Positions 1 through 8,884 are shown, counted from the stretch's first letter. The stretch is 64,000 bases of DNA from Vulcanimicrobiota bacterium (GCA_019637395.1 JAHBVR010000006.1:62001-126000); one strand, 5' to 3'. Made by a program: numbers and translations. The notes: a model not told the origin generated them from the sequence alone.

Positions 1-1
1 A

Positions 2-352
2 AGCAAGCTGAATCCGATGGTAACTGCAGCTCACACTCAGGAGAGCGGCCAACGCGATCCTTCTTGCTATCAGCTTTCTCAGCGCGGCGAAATCCAACTG
101 GAGGGACGCAAACTGGTTGGTAGCGCCCAGGTTCGCCGGGGCCGGCGGCTGTTACAGCATGGCTCCATTCCGATCCGTGTGGATGAAGATCTGTTTGCGC
201 GGATCTTTCCCGGAGCCCGGCTTCCCGCCGTTTTCGGACCCTTGAGCGCCGAGCAGCTGGCCGCGAATTTCCCACAACCCTTGCAACGACAGGACTGGAG
301 TCCCGAGGAAGTAGCCTGCATCGAGGAGAACGCATGCTTTCATCGTGCCTGA
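2..352 (+). CDS. Octanoyl/lipoate-protein ligase family, C-terminal part (LipM-like), truncated by window start
   Basis: The reading frame is open from base 2, so the N-terminus lies outside the window. The visible ~116 residues contain the block C-x7-E-I followed by E-G-R-K-L-V-G-S-A-Q and L-L-Q-H-G-S-I-P, which is the core of the lipoate ligase/octanoyltransferase fold. A cysteine lies eight residues before the glutamate, which is the position of the catalytic Cys in LipM-type octanoyl-ACP:protein transferases. I therefore favour LipM over LplA. LipM moves octanoate from acyl carrier protein to GcvH as the first step of lipoate synthesis. The stop codon overlaps the aroA start by 8 bp, so the two are probably cotranscribed. 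The family call is strong; the exact subclass is inferred from one residue. Confidence 0.8.
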   Translation, partial: SKLNPMVTAAHTQESGQRDPSCYQLSQRGEIQLEGRKLVGSAQVRRGRRLLQHGSIPIRVDEDLFARIFPGARLPAVFGPLSAEQLAANFPQPLQRQDWSPEEVACIEENACFHRA

Positions 353-1616
353 GATCACTCTAACTTCACGCAGTCTGGCTCGAGGGGAAGTCTTACTGCC
401 TGGCTCCAAGAGCCTGTCCAATCGCATTTTGCTGCTGGCCGCCCTGGCCGACGGCCCGACTCGCCTCCATCACCTGCTCGATTCTGACGACGTGCATCAT
501 CTGCGCAAAGCGCTCGGCAAGCTGGGGGTGTCCATCCAGGAGCAAGGCGGGGTCGTCACCGTCGCCGGAGGCGGTTTCCAGCGTCCCGGCGCTCACCTTT
601 TCTTGGGCAATGCCGGCACCGCTTTTCGCCCGCTGACGGCGATTCTCAGCGCGACCCCCGGGGAATTCGTCATCTCGGGCGAGCCCCGTATGTGCGAAAG
701 GCCCATCGGGCCGCTGGTGGACGCCTTACGCCAATGGGGTGCGCAAATCGAATACTTAGGCCAGCCCGGCTTTCCCCCCTTGAAAATTACCGGCCAAAGA
801 CTTGCCGGCGGTCCCGTCCGAGTCGACGCCACACTTTCCAGCCAGTTCGTCAGCTCCTTGCTGATGGCCGCTCCTTTGCTGGAGGGTCCATCCAGCCTGG
901 AGGTGATGGGGGAACTGGTTTCCCTACCCTACATCAATATGACCTTGGGGCAACTGCGCCAGTTTGGCGTGAAAATCCAGCACCAGGACGCCCGCCATTA
1001 CCAGATCACCCCCCAAATTCTGCGCACTCCCGGAGAAATGATGGTCGAAGGAGACGCCACCGCCGCCAGCTATTTTCTGGCCGCCGGCGCCATCGGCCAC
1101 GGGCCCGTGCGCGTTTGCGGGGCCGGCAGCGAGAGCGTTCAGGGCGAGATTCGCTTCGCCCGCCTGCTCGAAGAAATGGGCGCGGAAGTCAAATGGGGGC
1201 CGGACTGGGTGGAAGTCTCGCGGGCGGCCGATCACCCTTTGCACGGCATCGCCAAAGATCTCAACGACATTCCCGACTCGGCCATGACCCTGGCGGTGCT
1301 GGCCCTCTTTTCGGATAGTCCATGCGAGATTCGCGGGGTGGGCAACTGGCGGGTCAAAGAATGCGATCGCCAGCAGGCTCTCTACCAGGAGCTACGCAAA
1401 TTGGGGGCGCGCGTAGAGCTGCTGGATGATGGCCTGCGCGTGGAGTCTCCCCTGAAATGGAAGCCGGCCCGAGTGGAAACATACAACGATCATCGCATGG
1501 CCATGTGCTTTTCGCTGGCCGCCTTTGGTCCTACCGGCGTCACCATCAGCAATCCCGCCTGCGTATCCAAGACCTATCCTCACTATTTCGCCGATTTTGA
1601 GCATCTGAGCGAATGA
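345..1616 (+). CDS. aroA: 3-phosphoshikimate 1-carboxyvinyltransferase (EPSP synthase)
   Basis: This enzyme joins shikimate-3-phosphate and phosphoenolpyruvate in the sixth step of the shikimate pathway, in the cytoplasm. At 423 residues it has the usual length. Visible signatures are the N-terminal LPGSKSLSNR block (substrate-binding Lys/Ser/Arg), LFLGNAGTAFRPL near residue 85, the ERPIGPL block, the SSQFVSSLL block, and YNDHRMAM near residue 380, followed by the C-terminal P-x-C-V-x-K-T-Y-P motif. Translation starts at a GTG inside the end of the upstream ligase gene; a GAGGAG element lies about 16 bp upstream, so translational coupling may help initiation. It overlaps the following acetyltransferase by 4 bp (ATGA), so this is part of one operon. 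Confidence 0.97.
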   Translation: MPEITLTSRSLARGEVLLPGSKSLSNRILLLAALADGPTRLHHLLDSDDVHHLRKALGKLGVSIQEQGGVVTVAGGGFQRPGAHLFLGNAGTAFRPLTAILSATPGEFVISGEPRMCERPIGPLVDALRQWGAQIEYLGQPGFPPLKITGQRLAGGPVRVDATLSSQFVSSLLMAAPLLEGPSSLEVMGELVSLPYINMTLGQLRQFGVKIQHQDARHYQITPQILRTPGEMMVEGDATAASYFLAAGAIGHGPVRVCGAGSESVQGEIRFARLLEEMGAEVKWGPDWVEVSRAADHPLHGIAKDLNDIPDSAMTLAVLALFSDSPCEIRGVGNWRVKECDRQQALYQELRKLGARVELLDDGLRVESPLKWKPARVETYNDHRMAMCFSLAAFGPTGVTISNPACVSKTYPHYFADFEHLSE

Positions 1617-2080
1617 CCATTCGCCCGGCCACGGCCGAGGATCTGGATGGCATTATTGAGCTGGCCACCGCTATGGTTTTGCATTCGGTCAGCCCCTTCC
1701 GCAGCGTGCCGGCCGAGCAAGTGCAACACTATCGGCGCGAGGACCTGCAATCGCTGCGAGATATTCTGGGCCTGGAGCACAGCGGACTCTTCGTGGCCGA
1801 AATCGATGGTCAACTGGTGGGCCATATCATCGTGGTGGCCCACCAACGCGATTCCTCGACCGGCACGGCCCAGGCCTGGATCTATGACATCTCGGTCAAA
1901 GCCGGCTACTGGGGCCGGGGCATCGGCCAGGCGCTGATGGCCCAGGCCGAAGAATTCGCCCGTCATTGCGGCATGCTCTCGATTGGCCTGGGAGTGACCA
2001 TGGCCAACCGGCGGGCCGTCCACTTTTACGACCAATTGGGCTACCAACAGGAACGGGTGCAGATGTTGAAAAATCTGTAG
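1613..2080 (+). CDS. GNAT-family N-acetyltransferase
   Basis: A 155-residue protein with the GCN5-related fold. It starts with the I-R-P-A-T-x-x-D-L-D opening strand. The acetyl-CoA binding loop is seen as Y-W-G-R-G-I-G-Q-A-L near residue 105, followed by the V-T-M-A-N-R-R-A-V-H-F-Y-x-x-L-G-Y C-terminal motif typical of RimI/PhnO-like members. The substrate cannot be told from sequence; candidates include protein N-termini and small amines. The ATG overlaps the aroA stop (ATGA), and hutH begins 2 bp after its stop, which implies cotranscription with both neighbours. Confidence 0.88.
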   Translation: MTIRPATAEDLDGIIELATAMVLHSVSPFRSVPAEQVQHYRREDLQSLRDILGLEHSGLFVAEIDGQLVGHIIVVAHQRDSSTGTAQAWIYDISVKAGYWGRGIGQALMAQAEEFARHCGMLSIGLGVTMANRRAVHFYDQLGYQQERVQMLKNL

Positions 2081-2082
2081 CC

Positions 2083-3618
2083 ATGACCTCTTTGACTCCC
2101 CTGGTTCTGGGCTCCCCCGAACTCCCATTGCAATTATCCGACCTGACCCGCCTGGCCACCGGTACCCGACTGGAACTGCATCAAAGCACGCGCGAGCGCA
2201 TCCGGCCCTCGCGCGATCTGGTCGAGCGGGTCCAAAAAGAAGAGCGCGTCGTCTACGGAGTCAACACCGGTTTCGGCCGGCTTTCCTCGGTGCGCATCGC
2301 GCCCGATCAGGTGGAGTCTCTGCAGCGCAATTTGGTGCGCAGCCACGCCGCCGGCGTGGGGCATCCATTACCGTTGGAAACCGTGCGCGTGGTCATGGCC
2401 CTGCGCATCAATTCCTTGCTGGGCGGCTATTCCGGGGTGACGGAAGGGCTGCTGGACTCCTTTTGCGCCCTCTATAACAGCGGAGTGGTGCCTTTCGTGC
2501 CCAGCCGGGGCTCGGTCGGCGCCAGCGGGGATCTGGCTCCCCTTTCCCATATCGCCCTCTGTCTGATGGGGGAAGGCGAAGCCTACTGGCAGGGCAAGCT
2601 GATCGACGCGGGGGAGGCTCTGCGCCAAGCCGGCCTCCAAGCCTACACCTTCCAGGCCAAGGAGGCGCTGGCGTGCATCAACGGCACCCAATTGATGACG
2701 GCCGTGGGCGGCTTAGCCCTGGCCAGGGCCCAGTGGTTGGTCAAAGCCGCCGACATCATCGCGGCCATGACGGTGGAAGCTCTGCTGGGAACGGACAGCG
2801 CTTTCCACGAGGCCATTTCCCGGGTGCGTCCCCATCCCGGCCAGATAGCCAGCGCCTCCAACCTGCGCCGCTGTCTGCAGGGTTCGGCCCTGGTGGCTTC
2901 CCACAAGGACTGCCCCAAGGTGCAGGATCCCTATAGCCTGCGCTGTTGCCCCCAGGTGCACGGAGCCAGCCGCGAGGGATTGAGCTTCTGCACCGGCCTG
3001 ATCGAGCGAGAGATCAATTCGGTAACGGATAATCCTCTGGTTTTCCCGCAGGAAGAGCTGATTTTAAGCGGCGGCAACTTTCACGGAGCCCCGGTGGCGC
3101 TGGCCCTGGACTCGGCCGCCATCAGCCTGCAGTATCTGGGAACCATCTCGGAACGGCGCTGTGACCGCCTGCTCAATCCTGACACCAGTGAGCTGCCGCC
3201 CTTTTTGACTCCGCATCAGGGCCTGCACTCGGGCTTGATGCTGGTGCAATACGTGGCCGCCGCACTGGCCAGCGAAAACAAGGTATACTGCCATCCGGCC
3301 AGCGCCGATACCATTCCAACCTCGGCTGGACACGAAGATCACGTCAGTATGGGCCCGGCGGCCGCCTATAAACTGGAAAAGCTGGTCGATAACCTGGAGC
3401 AGATCCTGGCCTGCGAATGGCTGTGCGCCACCCAGGCGCTGGATTTTCGCCGCCCGCTGACCTTCGGGCCGGCCACCGAGGTGGCTTATGAGATGTTGCG
3501 TAAAGTGGTGCCGCCCTGGCAGGACGATCACCCTCCCTATCCGGAGCTAAAAGAAGCGCGCAAGTCTCTAGAAGCCATGGTAACCGCAGTCGAACAAAAA
3601 ATCGGTCCCTTACACTAG
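2083..3618 (+). CDS. hutH: Histidine ammonia-lyase
   Basis: The enzyme deaminates L-histidine to urocanate. The 511-residue product carries the G-S-V-G-A-S-G-D-L-A-P-L-S-H segment; its Ala-Ser-Gly triad cyclises to the MIO electrophile. Other family marks are Y-G-V-N-T-G-F-G, N-L-V-R-S-H-A-A-G-V-G, Q-D-x-Y-S-L-R-C and E-D-H-V-S-M-G. The N-L-x-x-S-H-A-A-G segment fits histidine-specific rather than phenylalanine- or tyrosine-specific lyases. The frame stays open upstream, but the ATG chosen here is 2 bp after the acetyltransferase stop and gives the normal family length. No hutU, hutI or hutG lies nearby, so either the pathway is dispersed or the enzyme serves a single step here. Confidence 0.95.
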   Translation: MTSLTPLVLGSPELPLQLSDLTRLATGTRLELHQSTRERIRPSRDLVERVQKEERVVYGVNTGFGRLSSVRIAPDQVESLQRNLVRSHAAGVGHPLPLETVRVVMALRINSLLGGYSGVTEGLLDSFCALYNSGVVPFVPSRGSVGASGDLAPLSHIALCLMGEGEAYWQGKLIDAGEALRQAGLQAYTFQAKEALACINGTQLMTAVGGLALARAQWLVKAADIIAAMTVEALLGTDSAFHEAISRVRPHPGQIASASNLRRCLQGSALVASHKDCPKVQDPYSLRCCPQVHGASREGLSFCTGLIEREINSVTDNPLVFPQEELILSGGNFHGAPVALALDSAAISLQYLGTISERRCDRLLNPDTSELPPFLTPHQGLHSGLMLVQYVAAALASENKVYCHPASADTIPTSAGHEDHVSMGPAAAYKLEKLVDNLEQILACEWLCATQALDFRRPLTFGPATEVAYEMLRKVVPPWQDDHPPYPELKEARKSLEAMVTAVEQKIGPLH

Positions 3619-3682
3619 TACAAAGGAACCGGTCATTTGGCCCAGAAAGGTTAGCCAATCTTAACGAGTTGAGGAGCCGACT

Positions 3683-5818
3683 TTGGCCAGACGCAGGCGC
3701 AGAAGACCCGGAGATAGCGTCGAGGGGGATGACAGTCTCCTCGAAGACGATGATGACGATCTAGACATTCGCGTCACTTCCATCGAGGAGGAGTTGCAGA
3801 ATCTGTTGCTCTCCACCCAGGAGTCGGTCCGCGATCAGCGCGCCGTGCGCGCCAAGCTCGACAAACTCGCCCGTGAATTTGAAGAAGACGCCGAAGGCGA
3901 CGATGAGCTGTTCCAAGAGCTGGACGGGCTGAAAACTCAGACCGTCAGCCAGTTGGAACAATTGACTCAGGCACAACGCATCCTGACCGAACGCGTGGCC
4001 GAGATCACCGAAAGACTGGCCAATGTCGGCGGCAACGGACCACTGGAAAATGTTCCGGGCAAGCTGGAAGAACTGGTTGCTCAAGTCCACCAATCGGTAC
4101 AGCAGCGTTTTCAGACCCAGGATGCCACCCGCGAAGAAGAGATGGACCTGGTGGCGACCCGTCTCGAGGAGTTGGCCCATAACCTGGAAGCGCAGACCTC
4201 CAAGCTGCGCGAGTCGCTGGCCGACCAGAGCAAATTTGAAGCTCTGTCTCGGGAAATCGACACCACCCTGGCCGATCTTTCGTCCAAGTTCAAATCCAAC
4301 CTGGCCGAGGTCAGCCAACAACAGCAGGCTTCCCAACAAGAACTCGAGGCCAACCTGGCCGAGCTGGCCGACGCCGTGGACTCCCGAGCCGGCCAGGAAG
4401 ACATCGCCGAACTCAAGTCCGAGCTGGAAGCCCTCAAGGCCACCTACTCGAATCAAAGCGAGCTGGGCGCGCGCGCCACCCAGGCCGTCTCCCGCGTCGA
4501 GCAGTTGGAATCTTTGCTGCAGCAGCAAGGAGAGCGCTACGAACAGTTACTGGGCCGTTCCAAGACACTGGCGGATGAAACCGAGAAATTCTCCGACAAA
4601 GTCGACCTGGCCGTGCGTCTGGTCAAAGCCCTGGACGAGCGCGGCCGGGGCGGCGCTCCGGCCGATCTGGGCGCGACGCCTGGCATTTCGGTGAGCGACG
4701 CCGATCTGGAAGCTCCCGAGAAAACCGATCTGAACTTTGGACTGCGCGACCTGCTCAACGTCATGAGTCAGAACCAGGCCAGCGATCTACATATCAAAGT
4801 GGGCTCGAACCCGATGGTGCGCCTGCACGGAGACCTGATTCCGGTGGGCAACAACAGCCTGGGAGAAGAAGACTGCCGCCGCCTGATTTTCTTCGCTCTC
4901 TCGAAAGAAGAACGGCGCCGCCTGCTGCAGCAGCGCTCTCTGGACTTTACCTACGAACAATCGGGCTTGCGCCTGCGCGGGCACGCCTTCTATCAGCGCG
5001 GCCGTTTGTGCGCTTCGATGAAGATGCTGCGCAGCCAGACCAACCTGGAAGAGCTCGGCTTGCCGGCCATTTTGCGCCGCACCGTGAGTACTCTGAAACA
5101 CGGCATGGTGCTGGTCACCGGCCCCTTGGGTTCAGGCAAGAGCACCACTCTTTCGGCCATCGTGGACGAACTCAACCGCACTCGCAAGATGCACATTCTC
5201 AGCCTGGAAGCCCCGATTCACATCATTCACCAGGACCAGCAGTCGCTGATCACCCAACGCGAGTTCGGCAGCGACTACCAGGACACGGTAAAGGCCATTC
5301 AGGACGGCTTGAAGCACGATCCGGACGCTCTGATCATCGATCCTTTGCCCAACGCCGAGGCGGCCGCCACCGCGGTCGCGGCCGCCGACAGCGGCCACCT
5401 GGTGGTGGCGGGATTGGAAGCGCCCAACCTGTTGTCCGCCCTGGAACGCTTGATGAGCTTTGTGGACCGGGCTCCCAACCTGGTGGATCGCCGCCAGTTG
5501 GCCTACAACTTGAAAGCGGTGGTGTCCTTGCGCCTGCTACCGCGCGCCGACAAGAGCAAAGGGTTGGTGCCGGCGGCCGAAGTTCTGCTGGTCAACCAGG
5601 CGGTCAGCCAACTGCTGGCCGAAGGCAACCTCGATGCTCTCAGTCAAACCGTCAACAAGGGTCTGGCGGGTGAAGGCAGCCAGACCATGTCTCAGTCTCT
5701 TAGCCGACTGATCGACACCGGCATGATTTCCGAAGCGGAGGCGGCCAATCTGCTGCCGGCCGCTTCCAACGGACACGCCGGCCTGGCCGAGGACGCTCCT
5801 TTGATGAGATGGCTCTAG
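3683..5818 (+). CDS. Coiled-coil protein with degenerate PilT/GspE-type ATPase domain
   Basis: A 711-residue protein in two parts. Residues ~20-330 are acidic and rich in Glu, Gln, Leu and Ala in a coiled-coil pattern. Residues ~350-700 resemble PilT, the pilus retraction ATPase: a D-L-H-I-K-V-G-S-N-P-M-V-R-L N-domain and a Walker A G-P-L-G-S-G-K-S-T. The catalytic motifs downstream are altered. The Asp-box I-E-D-P-I-E reads L-E-A-P-I-H, the Walker B V-G-E-M-R-D reads I-D-P-L-P-N (catalytic Glu lost), and the His-box G-T-L-H-T reads A-G-L-E-A. Nucleotide binding may persist, but hydrolysis is doubtful. The start is TTG, preceded by GAGGAG at 3671-3676. The 3' end overlaps yggS by 10 bp, linking it to the yggS-sepF division cluster. 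Confidence 0.8.
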   Translation: MARRRRRRPGDSVEGDDSLLEDDDDDLDIRVTSIEEELQNLLLSTQESVRDQRAVRAKLDKLAREFEEDAEGDDELFQELDGLKTQTVSQLEQLTQAQRILTERVAEITERLANVGGNGPLENVPGKLEELVAQVHQSVQQRFQTQDATREEEMDLVATRLEELAHNLEAQTSKLRESLADQSKFEALSREIDTTLADLSSKFKSNLAEVSQQQQASQQELEANLAELADAVDSRAGQEDIAELKSELEALKATYSNQSELGARATQAVSRVEQLESLLQQQGERYEQLLGRSKTLADETEKFSDKVDLAVRLVKALDERGRGGAPADLGATPGISVSDADLEAPEKTDLNFGLRDLLNVMSQNQASDLHIKVGSNPMVRLHGDLIPVGNNSLGEEDCRRLIFFALSKEERRRLLQQRSLDFTYEQSGLRLRGHAFYQRGRLCASMKMLRSQTNLEELGLPAILRRTVSTLKHGMVLVTGPLGSGKSTTLSAIVDELNRTRKMHILSLEAPIHIIHQDQQSLITQREFGSDYQDTVKAIQDGLKHDPDALIIDPLPNAEAAATAVAAADSGHLVVAGLEAPNLLSALERLMSFVDRAPNLVDRRQLAYNLKAVVSLRLLPRADKSKGLVPAAEVLLVNQAVSQLLAEGNLDALSQTVNKGLAGEGSQTMSQSLSRLIDTGMISEAEAANLLPAASNGHAGLAEDAPLMRWL

Positions 5819-6486
5819 GCGAGCGCTATCTCGCCGTCAAGCAGAGGATAGACGAGGCTTGTCGCGCGGCCGGGCGCGAACCCGAAGAGGTAAACCTGCT
5901 GGCCGTCAGCAAGACCTTTTCCATCGAACCGATTCGTGATTTGTTCGCGGCCGGCCAGCTCGACTTCGGTGAGAACTACGTCCAGGAGGCCGAGGGCAAA
6001 GTTCCCCTCTTGCCGGAAGCGCGCTGGCATCTGATAGGCCCGCTGCAGAGCAACAAGGCGGGCAAAGCCGTCCAGCTTTTCCCGGTCATCCACTCGCTCG
6101 ATCGGTTCTCCCTGGCCGAGCGCCTGGAGCGCCTGGCCGTAGAAGCGGGCCGCGTGGTGGAAGCCTTTGTCCAGGTCCGGCTGGGAGAAGAAGAAAGCAA
6201 GTCCGGCCTCGACCCGAAGGATCTGGTGGCCGAGTTGGAACGCTGGAATGCCGCACGCAGTTGGCTGGGTCTGCGCCTGGTCGGCCTGATGACGCTGCCT
6301 CCAGCGCATATATCCCGGCCCTTTTTCGCACGACTACGCGAGCTGCGCGATCAACTGCAGGCACTTGAAATGCCCATCTTCCAGGAATACCAGCTCTCCA
6401 TGGGTATGAGCGACGACTTCGAAGCCGCCATCGCCGAAGGCAGCAACTGGATCCGGGTGGGCAGAGCCATCTTCGGGAGCCGCTAA
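5809..6486 (+). CDS. YggS/PLPBP-family pyridoxal-phosphate homeostasis protein
   Basis: A 225-residue single-domain alanine-racemase-like TIM barrel of the YggS (PLPBP) family, which binds PLP and influences vitamin B6 and amino-acid homeostasis. The L-L-A-V-S-K-T segment near residue 30 holds the PLP-binding lysine. Other conserved blocks are F-G-E-N-Y-V-Q-E, W-H-L-I-G-P-L-Q-S-N-K, E-S-K-S-G, L-S-M-G-M-S-D-D-F and the C-terminal R-V-G-R-A-I-F-G. The ATG lies within the end of the upstream ATPase-like gene. In many Gram-positive and cyanobacterial genomes yggS sits next to sepF, as here. Confidence 0.93.
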   Translation: MALGERYLAVKQRIDEACRAAGREPEEVNLLAVSKTFSIEPIRDLFAAGQLDFGENYVQEAEGKVPLLPEARWHLIGPLQSNKAGKAVQLFPVIHSLDRFSLAERLERLAVEAGRVVEAFVQVRLGEEESKSGLDPKDLVAELERWNAARSWLGLRLVGLMTLPPAHISRPFFARLRELRDQLQALEMPIFQEYQLSMGMSDDFEAAIAEGSNWIRVGRAIFGSR

Positions 6487-6522
6487 ATTTTTCGGGCCAC
6501 AAGCAGGTGCAAAACCCGTTCG

Positions 6523-6539
6523 TTTGAAATTCTTTCAAA
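6523..6539. promoter_or_regulatory. Perfect inverted repeat upstream of sepF
   Basis: The 98-bp gap between yggS and sepF contains TTTGAAA-TTC-TTTCAAA, a perfect 7-bp inverted repeat with a 3-bp centre. It is AT-rich in a GC-rich neighbourhood and sits about 46 bp before the sepF start. The form suits a homodimeric repressor operator, but no T-run follows, so it is not a terminator. No regulator can be assigned. Confidence 0.4.
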
Positions 6540-6585
6540 TCGGCCAGGGAGATTCTCGGGTTGGTTCTCTACGGAGGTTGGAACG

Positions 6586-7110
6586 GTGGCAAGAATGTTG
6601 GATAGCCTGAAACGATTCTTCACTATGGAGGAGGACAGCTTCGCGGCCGATGGCTTTGATTCGGAGTCGGAAGAGCGCGAAGCGCAGCGTCCGGGCGGAT
6701 TGCGCCAGGCCGGTCAAGCGGCTGCGGCTCCCGCTCAGGCTCCCACCCAGCCGGGACAGCCCGGTCTGGCCCGCGGCGGCGCCCGCGCCAATCTGGTCGG
6801 TCTGCCCACCCCGCGCAAGCAAGAAATCGTGGTGCTGGAGCCTGCCTCTTTTGCCGACGCTCGCGAGATCGCCGAGTCGCTCAAGGTCAAGAAGTGCATT
6901 CTCCTCAACATGCGCAAGACCGACAAAGAACTGGCTCGCCGCATTGTCGACTTCCTTTCGGGCATCTCCTATGCCATGGAGGGCAACAGCCAGAAAGTGG
7001 CTGACAACATTTTCCTTTTCGTGCCCGGTCACATGGAAATCGTCATCGCCGACCACCAAGACCATTCCCCCAAGCAAGACGAACTGATCGCCTCCGGTGA
7101 TGGAGCCTAA
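6586..7110 (+). CDS. sepF: Cell division protein SepF
   Basis: SepF anchors and bundles FtsZ at the membrane in bacteria of the Firmicutes, Actinobacteria and Cyanobacteria type. The 174-residue product has the three expected parts: a short N-terminal amphipathic segment (M-L-D-S-L-K-R-F-F near the start) for membrane binding, an Ala/Pro/Gln-rich linker (~residues 35-70), and the SepF domain with R-E-I-A-E-S-L-K, I-L-L-N-M-R-K-T, A-R-R-I-V-D-F-L-S-G and V-A-D-N-I-F-L-F-V-P. The GTG start is favoured over the ATG at 6595 because GGAGG at 6573-6577 is well spaced to it. Its stop overlaps the next small gene. Confidence 0.95.
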   Translation: MARMLDSLKRFFTMEEDSFAADGFDSESEEREAQRPGGLRQAGQAAAAPAQAPTQPGQPGLARGGARANLVGLPTPRKQEIVVLEPASFADAREIAESLKVKKCILLNMRKTDKELARRIVDFLSGISYAMEGNSQKVADNIFLFVPGHMEIVIADHQDHSPKQDELIASGDGA

Positions 7111-7408
7111 AGAGACTCATCAGGGCGTCTTCTCGGTCGAAATCTACCTGCGCCTGCGTTGCCCCGGCTGTGGAAACGTGGTCAAGCGCCGCGTGGTGGA
7201 CTATCTCACCACCCGCACCAGCAACTGCCCGAACTGCTCGGCCAAAATGGTGCACCTGGCCCGTGGCCGCACCACCAAGAACACCCAACTCGACCTCAAC
7301 CAGCTCAAGGAATTCATCGGCGAACTGGAAGGCCAGTGGACCGCCCTGGTCAACGAAAGCCTCATGATGGAGTCCACCGGCTTCGACATCGAGCCGGGCG
7401 CGAGTTAA
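7100..7408 (+). CDS. Small zinc-ribbon protein
   Basis: A 102-residue protein with two Cys pairs, C-P-G-C-G near residue 22 and C-P-N-C near residue 44, which would bind one zinc ion. After the ribbon comes an acidic helical segment with Q-L-K-E-F-I-G-E-L-E. I do not recognise the family. The ATG overlaps the sepF stop, and a GTG sits one codon earlier, so translational coupling with sepF is likely. Linkage to sepF suggests, but does not show, a role near division or in nucleic-acid binding. Confidence 0.7.
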   Translation: MEPKETHQGVFSVEIYLRLRCPGCGNVVKRRVVDYLTTRTSNCPNCSAKMVHLARGRTTKNTQLDLNQLKEFIGELEGQWTALVNESLMMESTGFDIEPGAS

Positions 7409-7433
7409 CCCTTGATGGCATCCTGGATTACCA

Positions 7434-8867
7434 TTACCGCCTCTCGCCTGACCCGCGGCCAGTAACCACAATGCTGTGGTTCAGATAGTCGCCTAATACG
7501 TCACCCACAACCCGATTGCCGGCGGCATTCCAGTGCGTGTCGTTGCGATGATACAGATGCAGCCGCCGGGCCCAGGCGGCCCGCAGAGCAGGAAGCAAAT
7601 CAAGACAGGCGATGCCCTGCCTGCGGCAGAATTCGCCAATTTTCTGCTGCGGATAATCGCGCTGCAATTCTTCCGGATGCTCTTTCTGGGCCAGTAAGGC
7701 CGCGTAGAATGAATCGTCCACCTGGCCGGCGGTGGGACAAATCAGCACCAGCAGATGACCTCGGCTGGCGCGCTGGAAATAGCTGACCACTTCCAGCAGA
7801 AAGGCGTGCTTGCTTTCCCAAGCGGGCACTCGACGGCACACCTCCAGATAGCCGGACTCAATGTTCTCGTAAGTCGATCGTGCCATGCTCTCGGGCTCCT
7901 GACTCCAGTCGTGGACATACGCCGGAATGTCTGAGTCCGACCCGGGATCCCGGCCCACCGCGGTGCGGCCATCGGCAGGCGCGGCCTTCCGCCAGCGCAG
8001 CAGGCGCGTCATCACCACCCAGAATCGCCAGCGAGTCAGATTGCGCCAATCCTGAGGGACCTTTATATCTCTCAGGTCGTTGCCCACGTAGATGGACAAA
8101 ATCACCAGATGCGGATTCCAACGCGGCACTTCGGTGCGCATCAATTCGCCGTATTGCCTGGGGCCGATGGCGGGAATTCCCAGATTATGAATAGCCGCCC
8201 GCCTTCCTGACACAACCAATTTCCGCTCGGCAATGGTCGCAAAATTGTAGTCGAAAGGCACCACTCCGTATGCAAAGGAATCGCCTACCAGGCAGGCCAC
8301 CCAATCCTTGTCGCCGCCGGGGAAGAATTCGTCGTCGAAATACCCGGCTCCGTTGACCCGCTTGCCAAAGCGAGAGTCGGGCAGACTGGCCAGCCGAGTT
8401 TTGAGAAAGTCCGGTCTGACTTCGTCCTGATCCCAGAAAAGTGGCGAAGGCCTGAGCCTGCCGGCGAGGTGGGTGGCCCCCTCCAGCAAAAGTAGCAAAA
8501 GCGAGAAATTCGCCAGTACCAGGTCCAACCAGCGGGGGATGCCTGGCCCAGTAAGAAATCGGCACCACAGACACAAAGAAAAGGAAAGCCCCAAGGCAAA
8601 ACCACAGGCACCGGCGCTCAGCAAAGTGCTGGCCACCACCGCCAGCAGACCGGCGTAGGCCAGCCAGCGCAACCAGGCCTGCCGGAAGAGGAGAGGGTGC
8701 CTGGCCGTGCGCACCAGCACCACCAGAGTCACCACCAGACTGACCGGTGCCAGGCACGTCCCAATCGGTCCCACCGAGGCCAGGTAAAGATCCAGAGCGG
8801 CCAGCAGTTCGACCAGCAGGACCAGCAGCCAGGCTCCCATCAGCCCGAAGGTCAACCTCATCAGCAT
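7434..8867 (-). CDS. Membrane-anchored SGNH/GDSL-like hydrolase
   Basis: A 477-residue protein. The first ~150 residues hold about four hydrophobic segments. The remainder is a soluble SGNH domain: block I as C-L-V-G-D-S-F-A-Y-G-V (nucleophile Ser), block III as Y-V-G-N-D-L (Asn), and block V as N-D-T-H-W-N-A-A-G (Asp and His). The D-T-H-W-N form is shared with AlgX/AlgJ-like and related acyl-modifying enzymes acting on surface polysaccharide, so an O-acetyl transfer or esterase role on an envelope glycan is plausible. It is the last gene of a four-gene minus-strand operon (pseudokinase, kinase, FHA protein, hydrolase), 17 bp after the FHA gene, which suggests that phospho-signalling controls it. 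Catalytic activity is inferred only from motifs. Confidence 0.75.
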   Translation of the reverse strand: MLMRLTFGLMGAWLLVLLVELLAALDLYLASVGPIGTCLAPVSLVVTLVVLVRTARHPLLFRQAWLRWLAYAGLLAVVASTLLSAGACGFALGLSFSLCLWCRFLTGPGIPRWLDLVLANFSLLLLLLEGATHLAGRLRPSPLFWDQDEVRPDFLKTRLASLPDSRFGKRVNGAGYFDDEFFPGGDKDWVACLVGDSFAYGVVPFDYNFATIAERKLVVSGRRAAIHNLGIPAIGPRQYGELMRTEVPRWNPHLVILSIYVGNDLRDIKVPQDWRNLTRWRFWVVMTRLLRWRKAAPADGRTAVGRDPGSDSDIPAYVHDWSQEPESMARSTYENIESGYLEVCRRVPAWESKHAFLLEVVSYFQRASRGHLLVLICPTAGQVDDSFYAALLAQKEHPEELQRDYPQQKIGEFCRRQGIACLDLLPALRAAWARRLHLYHRNDTHWNAAGNRVVGDVLGDYLNHSIVVTGRGSGERR

Positions 8868-8884
8868 CCCCGCCGCCGGGGGGC

